NCBI GenBank assembly: GCA_030635365.1
Contig: DAOVYZ010000186.1
Coordinates: 1-7,029, forward strand
Origin: Bacteroidales bacterium
Lineage (GTDB): Bacteria; Bacteroidota; Bacteroidia; Bacteroidales; UBA12077
DNA: 7,029 nt
Direction of reading: 5' to 3'
In this document: positions 1 to 6,108 of the stretch, piece by piece
Layout: each line of letters opens with the position of its first letter
Position numbering within the stretch: position 1 is the stretch's first letter
Position numbers and translations under genes: made by a program
Notes under the pieces: model-generated
Database searches by the model: none
What the model was told of the DNA's origin: nothing
Seen by the model: the letters and a program-made list of their open reading frames with translations, nothing else

Positions 1-788
1 AAGATGGAAAAATGCTATACGTGATTTCCAGAGGTAAGGGGTATTTTAATAAACAGGATCAATTGGTTCGAATTTCTGGCTCGATTGAAGATATTACTGA
101 TAGAAAAATAGCAGAGATCGAATTAAATAAATCACATAAAAGACTTCGCGAATTAGCTATGTATATGCAGGAAGCTATTGAAAATGAAAGAATGAAGATT
201 GCTCTTGATTTGCACGATGATTTAGGACAGCAGTTAACAGCACTTAATATGGAAATGTCGTGGCTTAAAGCAAGAATCATTAAAGATTCGCCTTATTTAT
301 CTGATAAGATGGATGAGATGACAGACATTCTCAAGTTAGTAATGAAAAATGTTCAAGTGATTGCTACAGAATTAAGGCCTTCTGTTTTAGATAATCTAGG
401 ATTAATCTCTGCTATTGAATGGCATTTAAAAGAGTATGAAAAAAAATTTAGGATAAAGTGTCAATTGAATGTATCTCCTAAAGGAATGGTTATTAAACAA
501 AGTTTATCAGTAGCAATATTTCGAATAATGCAAGAAGCACTTACCAATGTTGCACGACATGCCAATGCAAGCTTAGTCAAAGTGAACATAGCGAAAGCTG
601 AAAACTTACTAAAGATTATAATAGCTGATAATGGAATGGGAATTACAAAGGATAATATTGAAAATTCAAGGTCATTTGGACTAATGGGAATAAAGGAAAG
701 AGCTAATGTTTTTAAAGGAAAAGTAAAAATAATAGGTGAACCAAATAAAGGAACAAAACTAATAGTAAAAATACCTTATGAAAAATGA
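1..788 (+). CDS. PAS-containing sensor histidine kinase, NarX/LiaS type (HisKA_3 + HATPase_c), 5'-truncated by window edge
   Basis: This is the C-terminal part of a sensor kinase that phosphorylates itself on histidine and passes the phosphate to a partner regulator. The frame is open to the left edge: codons for D-G-K precede the first ATG at 12, and DGKMLYVISRG followed by GSIEDITDRKIAE is the end of a PAS/PAC domain, so ATG 12 is internal and not the start. Residues below count from that ATG. The HisKA_3 dimerisation helix carries LDLHDDLGQQL with phospho-acceptor His68 and a DxxxQ motif (D69-Q73), the phosphatase signature of this family, so it is probably bifunctional. ELRPSVLDNLGL (120-131) is the family's second conserved block. 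The ATPase domain shows the N box (EALTNVARHA, about 175-184), G1 (DNGMG, 206-210) and G2 (FGLMGIKERA, then NKGT near 245). No membrane segment is visible in this part. It overlaps the next gene by 11 bases, so the two are probably translated together. The signal sensed lies in the missing N-terminus. Confidence 0.93.
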   Translation, partial: DGKMLYVISRGKGYFNKQDQLVRISGSIEDITDRKIAEIELNKSHKRLRELAMYMQEAIENERMKIALDLHDDLGQQLTALNMEMSWLKARIIKDSPYLSDKMDEMTDILKLVMKNVQVIATELRPSVLDNLGLISAIEWHLKEYEKKFRIKCQLNVSPKGMVIKQSLSVAIFRIMQEALTNVARHANASLVKVNIAKAENLLKIIIADNGMGITKDNIENSRSFGLMGIKERANVFKGKVKIIGEPNKGTKLIVKIPYEK

Positions 789-1428
789 AAATAAAAAAAT
801 AAAGGTACAGATTACAGATGATCACCCTGTAGTACGCAGAGGGCTAAAACAGATAATAGATGATTGCCTTGATATAGAAGTTGTGTGTGAAGCGAATAAT
901 GGGCATGAATTATTTAGTGAATTGATTAATACCTCAATTGATGTAATTTTATTGGATATATCTTTACCGGGAAGAAATGGATTAGGCCTTATCAAAGAAA
1001 TTAAAAGTATTAAGCCTGAAGTTGCCATACTAATATTAAGTATACATTCTGAGGAGCAATATGCTTTAAGATCATTGAAACTAGGGGCGTCTGGTTATTT
1101 AACAAAATCATGTACTACTGATGAATTAATTACAGCTGTACGAAAAGTTGCTCAAGGTAAAAAATATATAACACCAATATTGGCTGAAAAAATAGCCATA
1201 GATATTGATAGTACATATAATAACCCAATTCATGATTTACTCTCAGATCGGGAAATGGAGGTGATGTGTATGTTAGCAAGGGGTAAATCAAATGGAGATA
1301 TTGCAATAGAACTTTCATTAAGCCCTAAAACCATTAGTACATACAGGGAACGTATTTTAGAAAAGATGAGTCTAAAAACTACTGCAGAAATAATCAGGTA
1401 CGCAATTAAGGAAAAGCTTGTTGATTAA
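778..1428 (+). CDS. NarL/UvrY-family response regulator (receiver + LuxR-type HTH)
   Basis: This is a DNA-binding transcription regulator activated by phosphorylation, almost certainly by the kinase encoded just upstream. The 216 residues are the usual length for the family. The receiver domain spans about 8-125: acidic pair D14-D15 (QITDDHP), phospho-acceptor D60 (ILLDISLPGRNG), switch Ser88 (LILSIHS) and Lys110 (GYLTKS). The LuxR-type helix-turn-helix spans about 153-212, beginning LSDREMEV, with the recognition helix in SPKTISTYRERI. All catalytic positions are intact. The ATG at 778 lies inside the 3' end of the kinase gene (overlap ATGAAAAATGA). No clear Shine-Dalgarno precedes it, which fits translational coupling. 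The next gene on this strand is 271 bases away, so this is probably the last gene of its operon. The target genes cannot be told from the sequence; GacA/UvrY-like and NarL-like proteins look alike at this level. Confidence 0.95.
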   Translation: MKNENKKIKVQITDDHPVVRRGLKQIIDDCLDIEVVCEANNGHELFSELINTSIDVILLDISLPGRNGLGLIKEIKSIKPEVAILILSIHSEEQYALRSLKLGASGYLTKSCTTDELITAVRKVAQGKKYITPILAEKIAIDIDSTYNNPIHDLLSDREMEVMCMLARGKSNGDIAIELSLSPKTISTYRERILEKMSLKTTAEIIRYAIKEKLVD

Positions 1429-1699
1429 TCTGATCTAAATAACTTATTCCAACTGCCATATAGGAAATATCCTACACAATAATCAGAATTTGTCCTATAG
1501 TTTTATTATTTAAGTTGAAATAACTTACAGTTAATTAGGTATTTGAGGTATAAGAATTTATCGATTGTCTCGTAATAGTAAGACAAATAACCATTTAGGG
1601 GCATTTAAACAGAATTTACAGAAAGAAAGGGATTCCAATTATTTAATATTTATTAAAAAATTGGTGTATTGTAATTGTATTGAATTAATAAGAAAAAAA
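1429..1699 (+). promoter_or_regulatory. Largest intergenic gap; probable 5' leader/promoter region of the Che block, with several short dyads
   Basis: These 271 bases separate the response regulator from the first cheW and are the most likely place for the Che operon promoter. I could not find a convincing -10/-35 pair or an exact Bacteroidota-type TAnnTTTG element, so no promoter is called. The region holds a 10-base direct repeat (AAATAACTTA at 1437-1446 and 1518-1527) and perfect short inverted repeats: TAGGA/TCCTA (1461-1465, 1470-1474), TATAGGA/TCCTATA (1459-1465, 1493-1499), TAAGTT/AACTTA (1511-1516, 1522-1527) and TTGTCT/AGACAA (1565-1570, 1581-1586). An in-frame extension of cheW back to a TTG at 1565 is possible on paper but is judged non-coding. 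Confidence 0.45.
1459..1510 (+). terminator. Possible weak terminator-like hairpin downstream of the response regulator
   Basis: A perfect 7-base inverted repeat, TATAGGA at 1459-1465 and TCCTATA at 1493-1499, is followed after one G by the T-rich stretch TTTTATTATT (1501-1510). Stem then T-run resembles an intrinsic terminator, about 30 bases after the regulator's stop codon. However, the stem has few G-C pairs and the loop is 27 bases, so it would be weak. The same left arm can instead form a tight local hairpin with TCCTA at 1470-1474 (loop AATA). It may be a regulatory element or chance in AT-rich DNA. Confidence 0.25.
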
Positions 1700-2173
1700 A
1701 TGCTAAAGAAAGAAAAGTATGTAATATTTTGCCTGGATAAACAAAAGTTTGCTTTACATCTGTCAGATGTTGAAAGAGTTGTGCGTATTGTTGAAATTAC
1801 TCCTTTATCAAAGGTTCCTGAGTATATTTTGGGAGCAATTAATTTACACGGAGAATTCTTGCCGGTTGTAAACCTTCGAATACTATTTAACCTGAACGAA
1901 AGAGAAATTAACCTAAATGATCAACTGATTATAACAAATACAGCAACAAAAAAAGTTGCTCTTTGGGTAAATTTAGTAAGTGATATTATAGAGCTTGAAA
2001 AGAAAGAAATACTGGACTCTGATAAAATCATGATGGACTCTGAATATGTTGAAGGAGTATTTAAGTATAATGACGAAATAGTTGTAATTCATGACCTTGA
2101 CACCTTTTTAAAGGTAAATAAAAAGGTAATTTTAAAGACAACAAATAAAAAGAAAATGACGAAAGCTAATTAG
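1700..2173 (+). CDS. cheW: CheW-domain coupling protein (first of two; WspB-like position)
   Basis: This is a cytoplasmic adaptor that links chemoreceptors to the CheA kinase. From the ATG at 1700 it is 157 residues, the normal size for a single-domain CheW. The fold is readable from FCLDKQKFAL (10-19) through VERVVRI, ITPLSKVPEYILGAINLHG (33-51) and LPVVNLR (54-60) to the second half, LIITN...VALWVNLVSDI and YVEGVFKYNDEIVVI (116-130). The motif that is usually NLRG reads NLHG (48-51), so the receptor-contact arginine is replaced by histidine. The frame stays open upstream to a TTG at 1565, but those 45 residues do not resemble CheW and the domain begins right after ATG 1700, so I chose that start; only a weak purine run (AAGAAAAAAA) precedes it. 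The C-terminus is a lysine-rich tail (about 140-155). cheR follows after 80 bases. The call is firm for the family; its exact partner receptor is inferred from context. Confidence 0.9.
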   Translation: MLKKEKYVIFCLDKQKFALHLSDVERVVRIVEITPLSKVPEYILGAINLHGEFLPVVNLRILFNLNEREINLNDQLIITNTATKKVALWVNLVSDIIELEKKEILDSDKIMMDSEYVEGVFKYNDEIVVIHDLDTFLKVNKKVILKTTNKKKMTKAN

Positions 2174-2209
2174 AAAATCCCAATGTATGTTTTAGAGATA
2201 TAAATTGTT

Positions 2210-2224
2210 AAGGAGTTGATGTAG
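2210..2224 (+). promoter_or_regulatory. Shine-Dalgarno AAGGAG followed by an ATG-TAG start-stop pair
   Basis: The best Shine-Dalgarno match in the gap before cheR is AAGGAG at 2210-2215, but it lies 38 bases ahead of the cheR ATG. Three bases after it comes ATG at 2219-2221, directly followed by TAG. All three frames from this point meet stops before the cheR start (TAG 2222, TAA 2230, TGA 2217), so it cannot be the start of a longer CheR. It is either a start-stop ribosome-holding site in the cheR leader or a chance match. Confidence 0.35.
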
Positions 2225-2253
2225 GTAATTAAAAATAGTAAATAAAATATATT

Positions 2254-3732
2254 ATGCATAGTAAACTTTCTAAATTAGTATTTGCAGAATTAAGAAAGTG
2301 TTTGTTAACTCATTTAGGATTAAACTTTTCCGGCAAACAGGAAAAGGAATTAATACAAAAAATAGGTTTAGCTGCTAAAGAGTTTGGATTTAAAGATACT
2401 CCTGAATTTGTTCAATGGCTTTTAAAAAATGATGTAACCAATCAACAACTTGGGGTTTTGGCAAGTTATTTAACAGTTGGTGAAACCTATTTTTTAAGAG
2501 AAAAGAAAAATTTTGAATTTTTGGAGCAAGTATATATACCAGGCTTAATACAAAAAAAAAATAAAAAAGATAAGTCTCTTAGAATATGGAGTGCAGGATG
2601 CGCCTCCGGTGAAGAAGCTTATTCTATTGCAATTATTATTCTTAAATCTATTACAAATATTAAAGATTGGAACATTACTATTCTGGCAACAGATATAAAT
2701 CCTGTTTTGCTAAAGAAGGCTGAAAAAGGAATATATTCAGAATGGTCCTTTCGGGATAACCCAGACTGGTTTAAATCTAAGTATTTTAAAAAAATTGGAG
2801 AACAGAAATATCTGATTACAGAGGAAGTAAAGAAAATGGTAACATTTGCTCCTTTAAATCTGGCAAAAGATATATATCCTTCAATTTTAAATAATACAAG
2901 TAATCAAGATATTATCTTTTGCAGAAATGTTTTGATATACTTCTCAAATAAAGGAATCAGGGCTGTTACAAATAAATTGTATCAATCTCTTTCTTCGGGA
3001 GGTGTATTAATTGTTAGCCCGGTAGAAATGTCCAATTTAATATCTCCTAAATTTTCAAAATGTGATTATCAAGGGCATACTATTTATGTAAAAGGAACTT
3101 TTAAGGATTCACCTAAAAGAATTTTTGATAAGCAATTGCAGGAATTAGCAGAAAAGTTGAAATCAAAGAAGTTCATTACAAAAGAAAATAAAATCAGTAT
3201 TGAAGAAATAAGAATTCCTGAATTAAAAATTGAACATAAAAAACATTCGAACTACGAGCAAGCAGCCGAATTGTTTAATCAGGGATTGTTTAAAGAGACA
3301 GAAGAAGTCTTAACAGATATATTGATAAATGAAAAAGAAAATAAGAAACAGATATTTACCCTGTTAGCAAGGGCCAAAGCGAATTTAGGTAAACTGGATG
3401 AAGCTAAGGAGTTTTGTTTTAAGGGATTGGAAATTGATAATTCAGACTATAGTCTTTACTATTTAATTGCTACAATAAAACTGGAACAAGGTAAAGATGA
3501 AGAGGCAATTGCATTACTTAAAAGGGCAATATATCTTGATCATAATTTTGTTCTGGGGCATTTTCTATTAGGTAACCTGAATTTAAAGAAGGGACTTAAT
3601 AAACTAGGGAAAAAGCACTTTAATAATGCAATACATATTCTTTCAAATCTTGATCAGGAAGGTGTTGTTCCTGAGTCTGACGGATTAACAGTGGGGAGGT
3701 TTACAGAAATAATAACAGCAATCAAAACTTAA
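2254..3732 (+). CDS. cheR: CheR-type chemoreceptor glutamate methyltransferase with C-terminal TPR region (WspC/FrzF-like)
   Basis: This enzyme transfers methyl groups from S-adenosylmethionine to glutamates on chemoreceptors, setting their adaptation state. At 492 residues it is much longer than a plain CheR (about 280) because of an added TPR part. The helical N-domain spans about 5-80. It is followed by TVGETYFLRE (74-83), with the conserved arginine; the SAM-binding loop WSAGCASGEEAYSIA (112-126); the acidic ATDINP (145-150); and CRNVLIYF (223-230). The catalytic domain ends near 280. A charged linker (about 285-332) leads to some four TPR-like helical pairs (334-467; for example YLIATIKLEQGKDEEAIALLKRAI). 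The end, PESDGLTVGR (473-482), matches my recollection of a conserved tail in CheR-TPR proteins. Start ATG 2254 has no good ribosome site close by. It sits between two cheW genes, the order of wspB-wspC-wspD. TPRs in this family are thought to mediate protein contacts in place of pentapeptide tethering. Confidence 0.94.
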   Translation: MHSKLSKLVFAELRKCLLTHLGLNFSGKQEKELIQKIGLAAKEFGFKDTPEFVQWLLKNDVTNQQLGVLASYLTVGETYFLREKKNFEFLEQVYIPGLIQKKNKKDKSLRIWSAGCASGEEAYSIAIIILKSITNIKDWNITILATDINPVLLKKAEKGIYSEWSFRDNPDWFKSKYFKKIGEQKYLITEEVKKMVTFAPLNLAKDIYPSILNNTSNQDIIFCRNVLIYFSNKGIRAVTNKLYQSLSSGGVLIVSPVEMSNLISPKFSKCDYQGHTIYVKGTFKDSPKRIFDKQLQELAEKLKSKKFITKENKISIEEIRIPELKIEHKKHSNYEQAAELFNQGLFKETEEVLTDILINEKENKKQIFTLLARAKANLGKLDEAKEFCFKGLEIDNSDYSLYYLIATIKLEQGKDEEAIALLKRAIYLDHNFVLGHFLLGNLNLKKGLNKLGKKHFNNAIHILSNLDQEGVVPESDGLTVGRFTEIITAIKT

Positions 3733-3743
3733 AAAAAGTAGTG

Positions 3744-4322
3744 ATGGCAAAACAAAAAAATAAAGAAATTAAGGGAAAGTCTGAGAAAGAGGCAATACAT
3801 GAAGATGTTAATGGGGGAATAAAAATTCTTAAACAAAGAGCTGATCTTTTAAAAGTTAGCATTAAAAAAGAAGAAATTACCGGAGATCAATTAGAAGTGC
3901 TGGAATTTATGTTGACGAGTGAAAGGTATATTATAGATTCTAATTTTGTAACCGAAGTAATTCCTTTAAAAGAGTTAACACCATTGCCTTGTACACCTGA
4001 ATTTATTTTAGGAATAATTAATGTTAGTGGTAGAATATTGGCAGTAATTAACATAAAGGAATTTTTGAATCTTCCGGAAAAAGGAATAACAGACCTAAAC
4101 AGGGTCATCTTATTAAAATATCAGGATATAGAACTGGGAATTTTAGTCGATGAAATAATTGGGAACACACACATATATCCTGATAAACTTCAGGCTACTA
4201 TTTCTACTCTTAAAGGAATTCAAAATGATTACCTGGAGGGTATCACAGAAGATCGATTAATACTATTAAATATGAAAAAATTCTTGACAGATGAAACTAT
4301 CATTATAAATGAAGAAGTTTAA
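3744..4322 (+). CDS. cheW: CheW-domain coupling protein with N-terminal extension (second of two; WspD-like position)
   Basis: This is a second receptor-kinase adaptor, 192 residues from ATG 3744. A GTG directly before it (3741) would add one residue, but ATG is preferred. The first 50 or so residues are a charged extension holding the helix IKILKQRADLL (26-36), a motif I recall as common ahead of CheW domains in larger CheW proteins. The CheW domain runs about 51-188: LEVLEFMLTSERYIID, TPLPCTPEFILGIINVSG (79-96), ILAVINIKEFL (98-108), then LGILVDEIIG (131-140) and DYLEGITEDRLILLNMKKFL. The usual NLRG motif reads NVSG (93-96), again lacking arginine. The gene starts 11 bases after the cheR stop and ends 41 bases before the MCP, so it is clearly part of the same transcript. 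It shares little sequence with the first CheW outside the motifs, so the two are not a recent duplication and probably have separate partners. Confidence 0.9.
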   Translation: MAKQKNKEIKGKSEKEAIHEDVNGGIKILKQRADLLKVSIKKEEITGDQLEVLEFMLTSERYIIDSNFVTEVIPLKELTPLPCTPEFILGIINVSGRILAVINIKEFLNLPEKGITDLNRVILLKYQDIELGILVDEIIGNTHIYPDKLQATISTLKGIQNDYLEGITEDRLILLNMKKFLTDETIIINEEV

Positions 4323-4350
4323 ATAAAAGATAATTAATAGATAAAACTAA

Positions 4351-4355
4351 GAGGA
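4351..4355 (+). promoter_or_regulatory. Ribosome binding site of the first MCP gene
   Basis: GAGGA lies 8 bases ahead of the ATG at 4364. It is a clear Shine-Dalgarno, unlike the weak or missing sites before the regulator and the cheW and cheR genes, and suggests the receptor is translated more strongly than its adaptors. Confidence 0.6.
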
Positions 4356-4363
4356 ATTGTATT

Positions 4364-6004
4364 ATGAATTTATTTAACTGGTTTAAAAATATGAAAGTAG
4401 GTGCGCGATTAGCATTAGGATTTTCAATCATTATACTTATTATTTTATCGGGTTTTCTTTTTGTACAAAAGAGAATGGCTTTAATGTCAGATAGTTTACT
4501 AAACTTATACGAACATCCATTTACAGTAAGCCGTGCTGTTGATAAGGCAAATATTTATATCATCAGTATGCACCGTAGTATGAAAGATGTTACACTGGCA
4601 GATAATATTGATGAAATTGACTTAGCAGTTAAAACTGTAAATGAGATTGAAACAAAAGTGTATAAAGAATTAAACATTGCAAAGGAACAATTTCTTGGAG
4701 ACCCTGAAGATGTAGAGAATCTTATAGATATTTTTAAAGCCTGGAAACCTATTCGTGACGAAGTTATAGCATTAACAAAAACCGGTGATAAACGTAGTGC
4801 TGCAATAATTACAAAAGAAAAAGGAGCAAATCATGTATTATTACTTGAGAATGCTATAGCAGAACTGACTGCATTTGCTTCGGGTAAGGCCAAAGAGTTT
4901 ACAAATGAAGCAATAACAAGAAGTAAAGAGGCCTCTCAGGCAACTTATATAATAATGATTGGCATAGTGGTTATTGCTATATTAATAGCCTTTTCTATTA
5001 CTACCTCTATTACAAAGCCTTTATCTTATGCTATAAAAATGGCAGAACAAATTGCAGACAAAAATCTAACTATTGATATATCATCCGTTCAAAGAAATGA
5101 TGAAGTTGGAAACCTGCTAAAATCATTCTACAAAATGGTAAGTAATCTTAGAGAACAATTTCAAGAGATAATTGAAGGAGTAAATGTGCTTACAACTTCT
5201 GGTAGTGAAATTATGGCCTCGATAAGTCAGTTAGCTTCAAGTTCGGCAGAAATGGCTACTTCAGTCACTGAAACAACAACCACAGTCGAAGAAGTGAAAC
5301 AGACAGCCGAAGTGTCTAACCATAAAGCAAAGGAAGTATCTGAGAGTGCTGTTAAAACAGTAGAAATTTCAAAAGATGGAACAAAAGCAATTAATAATAC
5401 CATTGAAGGTATGAACAGGGTGAAACAGCAAATGGAATCAATTGCCAATATGGTTGTAGGTTTAAGTGAACAAAGTCAGGAAATAGGAGAAATTACTTCT
5501 ACAGTGAATGATATTGCCGAACAATCGAATCTGTTGGCAGTAAATGCAGCTATTGAATCGGCAAAAGCAGGTGAACAGGGAAAAGGTTTTACAGTAGTAG
5601 CACAAGAAATTAAAAATTTGGCCGAACGTTCCAAAGAGGCAACAACACAGGTAGGAAGTATTTTAAAAGATATTCAAAAATCAGTTAGTTCTGCTGTAAT
5701 GGCAACAGAAGAAGGAGGAAAAGCTGTTGAAGAAGGTTTGAAATTGACCAATATTTCAGGTGAAACTATAAAAACACTTTCTGATAGTGTGGATGAAGCA
5801 ACTAATGTAATGATTCAAATATCAGCATCAAGCCAACAACAACTTGAGGGAATGGATCAGATGGTTTCTGCAATGGAAAATATAAAGGAATCAAGTGTGC
5901 AGGCCGCAGCAAGTACGCAACAATCTGCCGAATCGGTTAATGAATTACAAAAACTGGGTGACAAGTTAAAAGAATTAATGAACCAATACGTGGGTGTAAA
6001 TTGA
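4364..6004 (+). CDS. Methyl-accepting chemotaxis protein with periplasmic helical-bundle sensor, 40-heptad-type hairpin
   Basis: This is a complete 546-residue chemoreceptor that signals to CheA through CheW. The order is a short cytoplasmic N-terminus; membrane segment 1 (about 17-35, rich in I and L); a periplasmic, all-helical sensor (about 36-190) of the 4HB_MCP type, with YEHPFTVSRAVDKAN early and REVI/KAKEF-like helices later; membrane segment 2 (about 194-213); HAMP (about 214-265, with P219 and DEVG at 246-249); then the signalling hairpin (about 270-540). The tip is canonical (AEQSNLLAVNAAIESAKAGEQGKGF, about 385-409). Compared with E. coli Tsr as I remember it, each arm is 14 residues longer, fitting the 40H class used by WspA-like receptors. 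The C-terminus (NQYVGVN) has no NWETF-like pentapeptide for CheR tethering. The ligand is unknown; 4HB sensors bind small metabolites or respond to surface and envelope cues. It shares the cluster with its likely CheR and CheW partners. Confidence 0.95.
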   Translation: MNLFNWFKNMKVGARLALGFSIIILIILSGFLFVQKRMALMSDSLLNLYEHPFTVSRAVDKANIYIISMHRSMKDVTLADNIDEIDLAVKTVNEIETKVYKELNIAKEQFLGDPEDVENLIDIFKAWKPIRDEVIALTKTGDKRSAAIITKEKGANHVLLLENAIAELTAFASGKAKEFTNEAITRSKEASQATYIIMIGIVVIAILIAFSITTSITKPLSYAIKMAEQIADKNLTIDISSVQRNDEVGNLLKSFYKMVSNLREQFQEIIEGVNVLTTSGSEIMASISQLASSSAEMATSVTETTTTVEEVKQTAEVSNHKAKEVSESAVKTVEISKDGTKAINNTIEGMNRVKQQMESIANMVVGLSEQSQEIGEITSTVNDIAEQSNLLAVNAAIESAKAGEQGKGFTVVAQEIKNLAERSKEATTQVGSILKDIQKSVSSAVMATEEGGKAVEEGLKLTNISGETIKTLSDSVDEATNVMIQISASSQQQLEGMDQMVSAMENIKESSVQAAASTQQSAESVNELQKLGDKLKELMNQYVGVN

Positions 6005-6095
6005 ATATAATAGTACGTATTAAAATTATTATAAATAAAAAAGCATATAAAATTGAAATGATAAATTGTAAAAAACAAGGAAAGTAAATGTAAAC

Positions 6096-6099
6096 GGAG
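6096..6099 (+). promoter_or_regulatory. Ribosome binding site of the second MCP-type gene
   Basis: GGAG (in CGGAGTGAG) ends 9 bases ahead of ATG 6109. It fixes the start of the truncated receptor gene. The 104 bases before this start (6005-6108) are almost pure A/T and show no convincing terminator, so read-through from the upstream MCP gene is plausible. Confidence 0.55.
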
Positions 6100-6108
6100 T
6101 GAGAAATT

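Noticed and set aside
12..14. ATG at 12 as the true start of the histidine kinase
   Set aside because: The reading frame is open to the window edge, the codons before it continue a PAC motif (DGK), and starting here would cut the PAS domain.
59..1318. Minus-strand open frames of 62-73 codons opposite the kinase and regulator (59-280, 822-1028, 1130-1318)
   Set aside because: They lie wholly inside well-supported + strand genes, have no recognisable domain or ribosome site, and are cysteine/serine/isoleucine-rich, as antisense shadows of AT-rich genes usually are.
1536..1555. Promoter candidates around TAGGTATTTG and TATAAG ahead of the first cheW
   Set aside because: Neither matches the Bacteroidota TAnnTTTG spacing nor a sigma-70 pair at 16-18 bases.
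1700..4322. The two cheW genes as a recent tandem duplication around cheR
   Set aside because: They share only family motifs, differ in length and N-terminus, and have different forms of the NLRG motif; there is no long nucleotide identity.
6006..6033. Inverted repeat TATAATA / TATTATA after the first MCP gene as a terminator, or TATAAT as a -10 box
   Set aside because: The arms are pure A/T in a nearly pure A/T spacer, where such repeats arise by chance. There is no T-run after the second arm and no partner -35 element.
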